NCBI RefSeq assembly: GCF_004798865.1
Contig: NW_025336010.1
Location: 1,549,630-1,613,629, forward strand
DNA length: 64,000 bases
Source of the DNA: Varanus komodoensis
Lineage: Eukaryota > Chordata > Lepidosauria > Squamata > Varanidae
Reading direction: 5' to 3'
Shown here: piece after piece, positions 45,846 to 57,327 of the stretch
Numbering within the stretch: position 1 is the stretch's first letter
Layout of the letters: each line of letters starts with the position of its first letter
Notes under the pieces: generated by a model
What the model saw: only the letters and a program-made list of their open reading frames with translations
The model's database searches: none
Told to the model about the DNA's origin: nothing
Position numbers and translations under genes: made by a program

Positions 45846-46052
45846 TGATAAAATCCTGTATTCATTCTTTCATTCATTAGATTTATACCCACCTTTTCCT
45901 TACAGTGAACTCAAAGTGGCTTACATAATACTCATCCTCCTGCTCTTAATCATATCCCTACAACAATAACCTTGTGAGGTAGGTTGGGCTGAGAGTCTGT
46001 GACTGGCCCAAAGTCACCCAGTTGGCCCTATGGCCAAGTGGGAACTAGGAGT
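45846..46052 (-). mobile_element. CORE-SINE (MIR-like), minus strand
   Basis: ACAACAATAACCTTGTGAGG, TAGGTTGGGCTGAGAGTC and GACTGGCCCAAAGTCACCCA are the reversed conserved core of MIR/CORE-SINEs. The left side (ATTCATTCTTTCATTCATT, GTGGCTTACATAA) is an L2-like tail. The tRNA-derived head side is diverged. It lies about 160 bp upstream of SPPL3 exon 2. Confidence 0.72.
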
Positions 46053-46213
46053 GTAAATGGATTGAAAAAAATGTATGTACCTAATACCTGAACTCTTGTG
46101 CTTCTATTTGTAGATGCTTTTCACCTTTTGGTTTAGATTTTTGTCAATTTTTAGAACTACCAAAATGTGCTGCTCTGTTTTAATAAAGTTTATTTTTCTA
46201 CCTTCCTTTTCAG

Positions 46214-46291
46214 GGCTTATTCCCTTGTGGATTCCAGTCAAGTATCTACATTCCTAATTTCCATTCTTCTCATAGTTTATGGCAGCTTCAG
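46214..46291 (+). CDS. SPPL3: SPPL3 coding exon 2 (first transmembrane segment)
   Basis: This 78-bp exon is preceded by a pyrimidine-rich tract ending in CAG and followed by GTAAGG. It reads as the last base of a split Trp codon, 25 codons starting [10 protein letters not shown] and ending I-V-Y-G-S-F, then AG of a split Arg codon. This matches residues 9-33 of vertebrate SPPL3 as I know it. SPPL3 is a Golgi intramembrane GxGD aspartyl protease that sheds glycosyltransferases such as MGAT5. The hydrophobic stretch is transmembrane segment 1. The 5' phase implies that exon 1 ends after two bases of Trp8. An old RTE copy begins about 270 bp downstream and a CORE-SINE ends about 160 bp upstream, but the exon itself is clean. 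Confidence 0.95.
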
Positions 46292-46564
46292 GTAAGGTTA
46301 TAATCTTTGGTTTATATACACACTGACATTTCCCTCAGAGATCACAAACTGCTGGCTGGTGGCATGTTTCTTAAAGATGTGCTTTCACATCATGGAAGAG
46401 ATAGGACTGGGTGGGGCCAACATCTTCAATCAGTCATAATCAGCATAGCCAGGGTGGGAGTGCGATGGTAGACGTAGGCCAGAAAAACTCAAAGGGCACT
46501 AGGCTGCTCATTGTTTGGGTACAGAGTGCCATTTCATGTTACATCTTCCTGACGACCTTAAGGA

Positions 46565-48150
46565 ACCTCTTTTTCTGTTCTCTTTGGAACTAGCCATTGT
46601 AAGAGTTCTGCCTAACTTTACATGATAGTCACTGAAAAGTTACATTCAGCATTTTGATCCTATTTTTCTTACCTTTTGCTTCTTGCTTGCTCTTAACAAT
46701 TGTGAAATTTTCCTTCCATCGCCATCTAGGCTCCCCTACTGCTCCTATTTGCTACAAGAATTGTCTTTTGGCATTCTTCCTTAGTAATATCTCTGGTTTC
46801 AGAACACAATTCTTCTAGTTCATGGTCAGTTTAGTTCAGTAACACAAATCTGTTCCTTAAGTGGACTTTCGGTTCTTGAGGGATGTTACTTAAGTTATAA
46901 CTTGGCACTTATTAGTGATCATTTTCAGCTTTACTATGATATTTAATATTAATAGTTCATGGTTGCTACTGCAATCTGCATCTGGTCTTGTCTTGGCAGC
47001 AAGAAAGGCTTCTTCATCTCCCACTTTCAGTTACATAGACCAGCCTTCCCCAACCTTGTGCTTTTCAGAAACATTTGGACTGCAACAGAATTCCCGGTCA
47101 ATGGCCCTACTAGATGGAAATTCTGGGAGTTGTGGTCCAAATGACTCTGAAGGCCAGCTGCTTGGGGAAGGCTCTAGTTCTGACCCATAGGCCAAATTCT
47201 CCCACATTTGTTTTTGTTTTGTTTTCTGCTTTTGTGTTCCATTTACCTGTGATGATCAGCATGCCTTGCTTTGGTATGTTATCATTTTCCTCTTAAACAC
47301 CTGCATAAAAGTTTTTAATTTCTTCCTTTTCTGCATCTTTTATTTCAAGCAAAGACTTGAATCATGATCCTGTAAAAATCTTCTCAGAATTCTGTTTGAT
47401 ATTTATCCTTCAAACTTTTGCATTTTAGCCCCTCACTGTCTGTACTACATCTTGCCTCTGTATTAGAGTCACTCCATTTTCTTCTAAGTTGGTCATTTTC
47501 AGAGTAAAGTGATTGTCTGAAATGTCCCATTCCAGTCCACTCAAACCAAGTACTGTGATACTTAACAGTTCCGTTTCTTTCTCCACAGTTTCTAATTGGC
47601 CTTGATTCATACTTCTCATGTTCCAATTGTATGTGTTGGACTTTCCTTTATTACTGGACTTTCCTTTACCTTGTGCGTGTCAGTCACCAGACCTCTTTTC
47701 AGCTTTGATCTAGTTGCATCATTAGCCACAATGCTATTCTTAACTTGTCCTTTGTTCTTCCCCAGTAGGTGTTGACTGCCTTCTGACTTGAGTCTCCTCT
47801 TTTGGCACTATTTTTTGTTTCATTTTAGATTTTTTTTCAGAGGGCTTATGCGGTAATAATATTCAGAAGTGCTTTACCATTGTCTTCTGCTCGGTACTAG
47901 CCAGAATTACACTGAGTATCACTGCCGTTGTCTGTGAAAGATCCTATGCCAGTGTCACCTTCAATTACTGCTGCTCAGTAGTTACCCTTCAGGAGTTTCT
48001 CCGTCTCCATCAACATTACAGATATCCATTATCTTCTGCTGATGTGACTGTTAAACCTGAATTGGGTGGATGCATCTTAGTCTGGTGTCTCTGCCTTGAC
48101 CCCTCCACCTTGTGAGATCCTGCTAAGAGAAAAGCCTGGTGAGACAGTAT
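46565..48150 (-). mobile_element. Old RTE (BovB-like) LINE, 5' UTR and endonuclease, minus strand
   Basis: 46570-47000 is homologous to 44685-45150 in the neighbouring RTE copy (shared AGCCATTGTAAGAGTTCT, ATGATAGTCACTGAAA). Further on, the minus strand encodes M-N-Q-G-Q-L-E-T-V-E-K-E and L-G-L-S-G-L-E-W-D (about 47425-47619), the BovB endonuclease N-terminus (normally N-Q-G-K-L-E and G-I-S-E-L-K-W). The rest to about 48150 is probably 5' UTR. It is interrupted by a palindromic element at 47041. Heavily decayed. Confidence 0.65.
47041..47172. mobile_element. Small palindromic DNA transposon (MITE)
   Basis: CAGCCTTCCCCAACC on the left, ATTTGGACTGCAACAGAATTC and AATTCTGGGAGTTGTGGTCC in the middle, and CTTGGGGAAGGCT on the right form a long imperfect inverted repeat. 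This is a common reptilian and mammalian foldback pattern. No clean flanking duplication is visible. It is inserted in the RTE copy. Confidence 0.65.
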
Positions 48151-48464
48151 TGCTCTTGGCTTCTCTAACACACTGAATCCCCCTCTCCATTTTAAGGGGG
48201 GTTCATGATATTAGAATATAAGAAAGGATCACAAACATTATTGTCACAGCCAGTCCTCAAGTCTGCAACATCTTCTGGTGACAAGTACTGGCACCAGCTA
48301 ATAAGTATTCAAATTTGAGCATAGATACATTACTAAGTAGTGAAGACTTGATTCAATTACATGTTGCGGGGCTGACAGAACATAATACTGCTTTAGAACA
48401 GAATTTTCAGCATTAATAAGTTAGTTCCTTCAAGCAGCCCTGATCTATCCAATACATCTCTATC

Positions 48465-48525
48465 TGTCTAGAGATGCCATGGTGAAATAGGTGGCATATA
48501 AATGTTTAAATAAATAAATACGTGA
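48465..48525 (+). repeat. L2/SINE-type 3' tail
   Basis: GGTGGCATATAAATG followed by TTTAAATAAATAAATAC is the usual end of an L2 or L2-tailed SINE. The body is not recognisable. Confidence 0.45.
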
Positions 48526-48689
48526 TCTATGTTTTATGTGACCACTTTCATCACATGTATTTCTGGGAGGGAAATAGCAACTTATGCTGTCCAGGGTATT
48601 GACAGTTCTTTGCCTCATGGTGATCCTGTTCTCCTGGACATGGTAGGATTGTGACTCGGATTTACTGGCCTTGACCCCTTGCTACCTGA

Positions 48690-49040
48690 CTATGCACTAT
48701 GGACTTTGCCCCCGGAGTAGAAGTAAAGCCAAGATTCAGGCAATCCTTTTGGTAGTACAGTGCAAAAGTACATCTCAGACAGGAAAGAATTCCACACTTT
48801 TGGCCCAACTACTGAAACCTCTGTCTGATCGTGTGTGTGACTAGGGGGAAGGAGAGAGGGAGCAAGGTTGTTCAAAATGGTTCTTAAAGTTGGAGCAAAG
48901 TCAAGTTGATTCTATAGTCCATATGCCTCTAATCAAGGCAATTCTTAAAGTAACATGGACTAGGAAATTGAGGGCTGTATAGACTAATACCATCAGAAAC
49001 AAATAGATAACCATTGCTGATGAGACAAGACCACAGTTGG
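48690..49040 (-). mobile_element. Old L2 LINE C-terminal fragment, minus strand
   Basis: GAATTCCACACTTTTGGCCC (reversed L-W-N-S-L region) is followed later by GAGGGCTGTATAGACTAATACC (reversed Y-K-A-L region). The order matches the reversed L2 C-terminus. Highly diverged; the open frame at 48690-48875 is a remnant, not a gene. Confidence 0.5.
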
Positions 49041-49444
49041 CCACAGCAATGGTCAACACAATAAAACACTCTGTGGACCATACTGTGGTCCAGTGATAGT
49101 TTTCAAACTGTTTTTTAAAAGCATGTAGAGAATACTGAATTGGTAAACTGAAATTATAGTAAACCTCCTATCATTTCGGCCTTTTAACAGGGTTAATCCA
49201 TAGTCAATTGGATTCATGCTGCTTTTATAAGTTGTTCTTATTCATAATTCTATTTATTCATTTTATTGCTGCTGTGGAAAAATACCTTTTGAACAACAGG
49301 ATGCAAGTCATAAATGAAAAAGGGAATGAATAAATAATCTACTTCCTATTTCTTTATTAAACACATTTAATAATATGTTATGAACATAAGGCTGCCTTTG
49401 GACACTATTGAATATACTCTCCTTTCTTTCTTCTCTTTCTCACA

Positions 49445-49500
49445 TGGGTGGGCTCTCTCTCTCGCTCGCTCTCGCGCGCTCTTTCTCTCTCTCTCTATCC
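49445..49500. repeat. CT microsatellite
   Basis: CTCTCTCT and CTCGCTCG runs about 170 bp upstream of SPPL3 exon 3. Too far from the acceptor to be its polypyrimidine tract. Confidence 0.8.
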
Positions 49501-49672
49501 TTAATATATCAGTATATATTCTTAATATATACTGGGACATCCTGAGACAATTTTTGTATCAGACAGGGTAAAAATATTTTAAATAAATAAAAATGAATAT
49601 ATCAGTATAATGGTGTGTGTGATTCATGCTGGAATATGAAGCAGATACCTCATGTGTAGATTTTGCCTGCAG

Positions 49673-49761
49673 GTCCCTTAACATGGACTTTGAGAATCAG
49701 GACAAAGAAAAGGACAGCAGCAGCTCAGCCGGCCCCTTCAATGGCAGCAGCACAAATAACA
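49673..49761 (+). CDS. SPPL3: SPPL3 coding exon 3 (hydrophilic linker)
   Basis: This 89-bp exon lies between a TTTTGCCTGCAG acceptor and a GTAAGA donor. It starts with G, completing the Arg codon opened by exon 2 (AG|G). It encodes 29 residues beginning [14 protein letters not shown], followed by a Ser/Gly/Asn-rich tail, and ends on the first base of a split Ser codon. It corresponds to residues 35-63 of vertebrate SPPL3. The first 14 residues match the mammalian protein as I remember it, while the following Ser-rich part differs at about five positions, as expected for a loop between transmembrane segments 1 and 2. No stop or frameshift is present. Confidence 0.96.
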
Positions 49762-50017
49762 GTAAGATGTATCACTGTCTCTGGCCTGGATTGTAGGGAA
49801 TGAAGAGGATGCAGGGCTTGGGCCTGGGTTGTACCTTGCAGGTTTCCAATTGGGGCTAGTCAATACAAGCATCTCTCTAGATATTAATGCAGAACATGCT
49901 AAGAATGGGTACTGTGTTCCTTTTCTGTAGAGCAGGCATTTTTAAATTCTGGTTACAGATCCTTATATTAATTCTTTTTGCTTTGCATTAATAAGGTGAA
50001 CTTGAAATGAAGCAGTA

Positions 50018-50476
50018 TATAGTACCTCGGCTCAGTCAGTTCATGACCAAATTGGGTCGTGAACAGAAATTTCAGAAAAAAATTGCCTTGGGTCGCGAAA
50101 TCCTCATCGAGTGACAATCGTGATTGCACCTGTCTTCCCTGCATGTGGCAATCGCGGTCAAGCTCAGGGTGGGGAGATGGCTGCGATCGGAGTCACACTT
50201 GTGCAGGGAAGACTGGCGTGATCGCGGTTGTGCTTGAGAGAGGAGATGGCCGCGATCATGCTGGGGGTGAGGGGAGAGGGCTGCCATCTTTGTTCTTTGT
50301 TACTTTGTTGTTCTTTGTCACTTTGTTTCAAATTTTTGTGATTAAAAAAATGGTTACAGAACAGATTAACCTTATTTACATTGAACCTTATATGGAAATT
50401 TGACTTGGCTCACGACCAATTTGGGTCACAACCGGAGTCCTGGAACGGATTAAGTTCTTGAGCCAAGGTACCACTG
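50018..50476. mobile_element. Mariner-type MITE, copy 3, inverted relative to copy 1
   Basis: The right end GAGCCAAGGTACCACTG followed by TA, and left-end AGTACCTCGGCTC, form the same inverted termini as copy 1. The internal text from TTACAGAACAGATTAACC to GGAACGGATTAAGTTC is the reverse complement of copy 1 subterminal sequence. About 459 bp, lying in SPPL3 intron 3 only 256 bp after exon 3. CGATCG-rich centre, no transposase. Confidence 0.85.
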
Positions 50477-51054
50477 TATATGCAATTCAAGTGATCTTTC
50501 TTCGTAGTAGCTACTCCTATTATATGTAAAACATAGGTGAACCTCTTTAGAGAAGTTTTTCTATCACTGGCAACTGTAGTCTGAAGTTGAGACTAGTATC
50601 CCTAAACTGATGTAAACATAGAAATGAATGTAGCTATGCTTTTTGTTCAGAGTCACATTCACCTTTTGTTTACTGTCTGTTCCATCCCACCATTTTCTAT
50701 TGATCAGTCACAAAATTATTTTTCCATTGGCCAGTGTTAGTATACAATGTCACAGCTGCTCTTCGATGCAAGATAGGTTGTCTGCTGGTGCGACTTTGGC
50801 AACATGCAACACCATGTGCAAAGTGCAAAGGGCTCAGTTGCAACCCTGGACCTCTTTACTTGATAGGTAGTGAGGGCCATGCCATTCAGAGGGCATATTC
50901 TCTTTTTAATGTGTTTAGGATTGCATCCTAGAAGATAAGCATGTGCACGAAGATGAGCATGTGCACTCTGTTCAGCTGGGGCTTCTCTGGTTGGAAGAAT
51001 GCTTAGCACTGTGTTTTTGGGGAGTACTTATCCTCCTAGCCCCCTAACCAGCTC
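50477..51054. other. Intron 3 sequence, unclassified
   Basis: Unique-looking sequence. A short frame at 50734-50931 contains GCAAGATAGGTTGTCTGC and a Cys-rich string without recognisable homology. Nothing else noted. Confidence 0.4.
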
Positions 51055-51765
51055 AGTTCTTATTTATTTCTTATTTATTTCTTAAAACATTTTTATGCCG
51101 CCCCATTCGCCGAAGCCTCGGGGCGGCTTACATCAATAAGTTAAATAATTAGAATCATAAATTAAAAATATAAACATTAGAATAAAATACATACAATATA
51201 AAATAAGCCGCCCTGGCCAGATAAAATTCAATAAAATTAACATTTAAAATTCTGCTTAAATAAAAAGGTCTTCGCCTGGCACCGAAAAACAAATAACAAC
51301 AGCGCCAGGCGGACCTCTCTGGGGAACGCATTCCATAACAGGCGCCACCGCTGAGAAAGCCCTCCTCCGAGTACCCACCCTCCTAATTTCTTTCACGGAG
51401 GGTTCCCAGAGAAGGGCCTCTCCCGCCGATCTCAGGGGGCGGCCGGGCATATATGGATGTAAGCGCTCCTTCAGGTAACCAGGTCCCAAGCCGTTTAGGG
51501 CTTTATAGGTCATCACCAACACCTTGAATTGGGCCCGGACTTCAATGGGAAGCCAGTGAAGCTGACGGAGGACTGGAGTCATGTGAACATAACGCCTAGT
51601 CCCCGTCAGCAGCCTGGCAGCTCTATTTTGAACCAATTGAAGTATCCAGACCGTCTTCAAGGGTAGCCCCACGTAGAGCGCGTTACAGAAGTCAAGACGG
51701 GAAGTCACCAGCGCATGTGTCACTGTTGCGAGGCAGTCGTACTCCAGGTAGGGGCGCAGCTGGAA
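51055..51765 (-). mobile_element. L2 LINE 3' part, minus strand
   Basis: The left border ATTTTTATGCCGCCCC...GAAGCCTCGGGGCGG is the reversed L2 3' end. The minus strand of 51256-51765 encodes L-R-P-Y-L-E-Y-D-C-L-A-T-V, C-N-A-L-Y-V-G-L-P-L-K and L-H-W-L-P-I-E-V-R-A-Q-F, closely matching the 40-kb L2. Only the C-terminal domain and 3' UTR remain. A small break near V-A-P-V-M-E replaces the usual N-L-W-N. The DIRS element starts at its upstream edge. Confidence 0.9.
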
Positions 51766-51767
51766 GC

Positions 51768-51937
51768 TGGATTCTTCACCATGGCCTCTGTGCATCACAC
51801 ATATGGGTGCTGCACCTGCACGGTGCCTATAGCCGGGCAGATTTAAAAGCTTAACAGTTTGGCAGGAACTCTGCACCCCTCCCCCCCTCAGTATAAGAAG
51901 GCGGAGTGCCCGCCATTTCCTCAGTCTTCTTGCGACC
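51768..51937 (+). repeat. Left inverted terminal repeat of DIRS copy C
   Basis: CTCTGTGCATCACACATATG, GGTGCTGCACCTGCAC and CCATTTCCTCAGTCTTC are the reverse complements, with small differences, of text at 57328-57500. The pairing of these two ends defines the element borders. Confidence 0.88.
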
Positions 51938-54900
51938 GCCATTCACTGTGCCTTGAGCCTTTCGTCTCTCAGTTCATAGCTATATTGTGTATCTTGTTCT
52001 CCCTTAAACCGTTGTTTCTCTTAGCTTTCTTGTTAAGATTCCGAGTTATTCCCTCCCTGTTAGAAGTTTTCTTCACATTCCCCCATCCCCTTTTTTCCCT
52101 GTTAACCCCCCCCCCGCAAAAAAGAAAGGTTTTCTCTCTTACATTCTAAGCTTCACTATCTTCTCCTTTTCATTCTCGATGGCTCAGCGTGCAGCTTTCT
52201 GAAAGTGCTCTCAGTGTGGATCTAAGATGTCTCCTACTGATCCACACAACCTGTGTCTTCTTTGTCTCAGAGAAGGACACAGGACTGATAAATGCGGCCA
52301 TTGCCAGGCCTTTACAAAGCAGGCGTGGAAAAATCGAGAGAACCACTTGCACTAGTGGGCCAATCCGCTGCGCAGCCCTCCTCTTTGGCTGCCCCTCTGC
52401 CCTGCCCATCGGCTGAAGGTGCTACTCTGCCGGAGGACAAGTGCTCCTCTAAATCTCCAAACAAACAAAAGGAGAAGAGGAAGCACAGTGGACCGGGCAA
52501 GTCCTCAGGCCACAAGAAGCCTAAGAAGGACAAGGCGGACAAGATGTCGCATAAATCTAAGAAAACTGATCAACCCCAACACTGTAATTCAGGTTCGTCT
52601 GCTCCGTTGGCCCCAATGGCCGCTTCGGTACCAAGACCAACCGGACTGGCTCTCCAGCTGGCGATGCAGGTGACTCCACCTGGGTCCCCGCGACAGGTTG
52701 TCCCTTCCGTCCTATCTTCGCCTGAACACCAGGAGGCAGCCATGTTGGGATCTACCTCTGATGGAGAGATCCGGGTCTCTCCTCAGATGGCTCCTCCGAT
52801 GGCGCCCACACCGCAACCATCGCTGGAGGCTTTCCCGAGGGTCCCTCCTCAGCAGGTGCGATAGCAGCAACGTGCCTCGACCCGTCCCTCTGGAGAACGG
52901 GTGCAAGTGCCCCATGGATCGGCCCATCGTGAACCATGGGACGACTGTGCACCGTATGGGTACTGCCCCTCGGTGTGCAACCGTACCCTCTCTCCGGTCC
53001 CAAGGGATGTTCCGTCGACGTCCGGCGCAGCTCAGTCCAGGCGCCCGTCTTCGCCGGCCGACTCCTCCTCCAGTCCTCCGCTCCTTTATGACTCTGAGTC
53101 AGAAGACTCGGAAGTAGTGTCCACTTCACTGGATGTGGTGATCACCACTCAAAGTCCCAGCTTACTGGAGGAGTCACACTCGATGTTTGGGGAACCAATG
53201 GCAAGATTGACGAGGTCACTGGAGATCGAAGCGCAGCACCGCTTCGATCCCAGTACCGATAAGTTTTACAACATCGTCAAAAGCGAACATCCCGCCACCA
53301 TCATTTTGCCGCTTATCACCACGCTTCGTCAGGTGATGATGGAACTGATGATGGACCCAAGCAGCTTCAGCCGACTTCACGATGTTACAAATGCATGTAT
53401 CAAGTTTGTGAGCAGGGAATCATGTATCGAGTTTGTGAATAGGACATTCCATTCCTCCTGCGTCATCCGAGACCAAACTCGATCATTGTGGAGTCATCTC
53501 AAGGCCGTGAGTCGAGGGAGCGCACCACTCCTCACGATAAAGAAGGGCAGAAGATTGACATGATGGCTCGCCATATTTACGCCGCCACAGGATTTCCAGC
53601 TATGAGGCAATGCTGGCCCACTACTAGTATTTTCTTATGCAAAAGCTGGAAAATATCACAACGTCGCTTCCAGAACAGCAGAGGGACCTAGCCCGGATTT
53701 TCACCAAAGAGGCAATGCATGTGGCAGTCCAACAACTCTCCATGGCAAGACCACCATGTTGATTGCAACTCAAGGGCCCTTGTTGATGCTGTAGTCCTCC
53801 GTTGCCATGCCTGGCTCCGGAACTGCAGCTTTCCAAATGAAACCAAGTGTGGCATTGAGAACATGCCCTTCAATGGCTCGGGGCTGTTCAGTGCTCCGAC
53901 GGACCACAAGGTGAAGACAATTCACGACTCACATGTGACAGCTCGTCAGATGGAAGTCCCCAACCAGCCTCAACATAAGTGGTCTTGGTCCCGTCCGTCG
54001 TACCGGTATCAACCCTATACACAATTCTCTGGCCAGCATCAGTTTCAGCCTCGTCAGCAGTGTTGAAAGCAACCACTACAGTGTTTTCAACAGAGTCATC
54101 ACCAACCAGATACGGATAAACGCCAGCGCTGACAGGCTGAGCAAGCCTCTTCTCATCTCCTGAACCCACCCTCCCCCCTTCCTTTTGGGGATCAGCTGCA
54201 AAGTCGACTCCCCATTTGGGAGTCCATCGCATCTGATCAGTGGGTTTTATCCATCATGGAGCACAGTTACAGAATCGATTTCGATACCGTACCCCCATCG
54301 GGACCGATTCGATCTACACCTCAGTCATTGGTTCTCAACGACAAAGTTCAACAGATTCTTCGTAAGGGAGTGATCCGACAACTTACACACTCCAAGGGGT
54401 TACATGGTTTCTACTCAAGATATTTCATGGTTCCTAAACGTGATGGTGGTCTTCGTCCGATATTGGACTTACATGGTGTCAACAAATTCATCAAAACTAA
54501 AAAGTTTTGGACGACCACCTTTCAAAACATTCTTCCATTGCTCAGGAGAGAGGATTGGTTCACTTTTTTGGACTTAAAAGATGCTTATTTTCATATCAGC
54601 ATCCATCCATCTCACAGGCGTCTTCTTCGATTTATGGTCGGTTCCAACCTGTTTGAATATAATGTTTTACCGTTTGGACTGGGGTCTTTACTAAATTCAT
54701 GGCCCAAGTGTGTGTGCATCTCTGGCTCCAGGAAATTCAAGTGTACCCTTACCTGGATGATTGGTTGATCTTCTCATCTAGAGAAGGCCTTCGATTGTCC
54801 ATTCGGACTACTTGTACCCTCTTAGATGATTTAGGACTGTGTATTAACCATGCAAAATCGTGCCTTGTTCCTTCACAGATCATGGATTTCATCGGAGCCC

Positions 54901-57057
54901 ATCTCGACTGTACAATAGTGAAAGCCTTTCTTCCTCAAGGACAACAAGACAACCTTCGTGCATCCATTCGGCAAATCCACATGGACAGAACTGTTCCAGC
55001 ACTATCGGTGCAGAAGCTCCTCATTACGGATGAGGCCCCTCCAGCTGTGATTCAATGGCCTCCTCCAACCTCAACGAGACTCGCCTCACTGGCTCCTTCA
55101 CCTCCCAACTTCCATTCTCCAGACCTTATCATGGTGGACTATACAGAGCAATCTGTGTGTTGGCATTTCGTTCTGCCTGCTTCACCCAACACTGACTTTG
55201 TTCACTGATGCCTCCCTTACTGGGTGGGGAGCCCTGTGTGTGCCGGCCTCCGTACTCAAGGCACCTGGGACTATCACGAGACTGCCAAGCACATCAATTA
55301 CCTGGAACTACCTGCAGTCTTCAAAGCCCTTCGGTCGTTCAAGGACACACTTCAGGGACAAATTGTTCAAGTTGCCTCCAACAACATTGTAACTGTATTC
55401 TATATAAACAAACAGGGTGGAAATTACCCTCCTCGCCCTTCACCTAGCCAGTACCAACAGCAAGGAGGCAGACGCACTCAGCAGACAGATGTCAGCGACC
55501 CATGAATGGGAATTAGATCGTCAGATCTGCCACCACCTCTTTCAGACTTGGGGCCCTCCAGACATAGATCTGTTTGCCACTCATGCAAACATGGTATGCA
55601 AGGCATACTGCTCCCGAGCGGGCATTGACTCGGGTTCGAAGGGGGATGCTGTAATGATCTCATGGATGAACACATTATTTTATGCGTTCCTCTCGCCAAG
55701 TTAATCTTTGACGAGGCTCAGGGAATTCTTGTCACTCCCTGGTGGCCCTGCCAACCGTGGTTTCCGACCGTTCTCCGTCTGTCCGGCAACACCTTTCAGC
55801 GACTGCCTCTCATACCTCATCTAATAACTCAGCAGAACGGGACTGTACGTCACCCAGATCTTCCTTCACTCAGTTTAACAGCCTGGCTCATTCAATGAGT
55901 CATGGTGCTCCTTCGATACCGACGGCTCCTGTGGGCCCGACGCCAACCCAGCGGTGTCCGGACATTACTGCTTGTTCTTCCTCGATACCGACAAATGCTC
56001 TATCGGAGCCGAGTGCTCTGCATCCTGATACTCAGTTCATTCTCCTGTCTACGCTAAGACCTACAACCTGCCGCTCTTATGCGGCTAAATGGAGGCGCTT
56101 CACGTCTTTTGCTGAATCCAATAACGTTGTTGCTCACTCAGCCTCCATTGAAAATATTCTTCCATTTCTCCTGTCATTACACCAGACTGGACTGAAACCC
56201 TCATCCATCAAAGTTTACATTGCAGCAATTTCTCATTACCGTGGCCAGGTGCCAGGCTCATTGGCATTTTCTAATGTCCTCATTCGTCGATTCCTTAGAG
56301 GACTACAGAATCTTCAGCCACCGATTAGGCCAATATTCCGACTTGGAGCCTCTCTGTTGTTCTACAGGCGCTCACCAGGCCTCCTTTCGAGCCCTTGGCA
56401 ACTGCCGACTTGCGCCTCTTGTCCTGGAAGACTGCTTTTCTCGTCACTATCACATCGGCTAGAAGAGCCAGTGAGCTCTGTGTGCTCCGTATAGACCCTG
56501 CTTATCTGAATTTCCACAGGGAGAAGGTCGTTCTGCTTACTGACCTGGCATTCATACCGAAAGTCATGTCACCTTTCCATGTCAATCAAGACATTATTTT
56601 ACCAGCCTTCTTCCCTACTCCATCTACACCTATAGAGCGATCACTACACTCTCTCGACGTTCGTCGCTGCCTCGCTTTCTACAGATCTCGCACAGAACCC
56701 TTTCGCAAAACCAGGTGGCTTATCATCAAGTATTCAGAACATGACAGGGGATCTCCTATCAGATCCCAAAGACTTTCGAAATGGATTGTACAGACCATCG
56801 GACTGGCATATCAACTTGCTAAGTTGGACTTACCTGTCATGCCCAGAGGACATTCCGCAAGGGCTGTTGCGGCTTCTTCTGCCTTTTCTGCTGGCATTCC
56901 AATCCAGGACATACGCAAGGCTGCCACTTGGACTACTCCTTGCACCTTTGCCAGACGTTACCGCCCCGATGTGTGTGCCAAACAGGATTGCTCCTTTGGT
57001 CAGGCAGTCCTGTTCTCCAGTGATGACACCACCCCGCCTGCGGGTCTGATAAGCTTG

Positions 57058-57180
57058 CTAATCACCCATATGTGTGATGCACAGAGGCCACGGCGAAGAA
57101 AGGCAGGTTGCTCACCTGTAACTGTCATTCTTCAAGTGGCCATTTGTGCATTCACACAACCCACCCGCCAGCCCCACTCG
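57058..57180 (+). repeat. Internal complementary region of DIRS copy C
   Basis: CCCATATGTGTGATGCACAG followed by AGGCCACGGCGAAGAA is complementary to the left terminus. GGCAGGTTGCTCACCTGTAA followed by TCTTCAAGTGGCCATTTG is complementary to the right terminus. Having both joined in one short block is specific to DIRS-group elements. Confidence 0.85.
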
Positions 57181-57327
57181 GTGTCGGTGATTGGGTTTCT
57201 ACGGTACCATGTTTCCCTTGGTGGCGGATTCGTAGAAGGGTTTTCTTCATATATATTTCTATGTATATGCTTGCTTAGTGTTTGAGCAGGTGCTCTATAA
57301 TACTTAACGCTCCCTCTTGGGGGCGAA

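Noticed and set aside
51256-51942. 228-codon minus-strand open frame that looks like one gene
   Set aside because: Its C-terminal part is the L2 C-terminal domain, while its first 55 or so codons run through the DIRS left terminal repeat. It is an accidental read-through of two elements.
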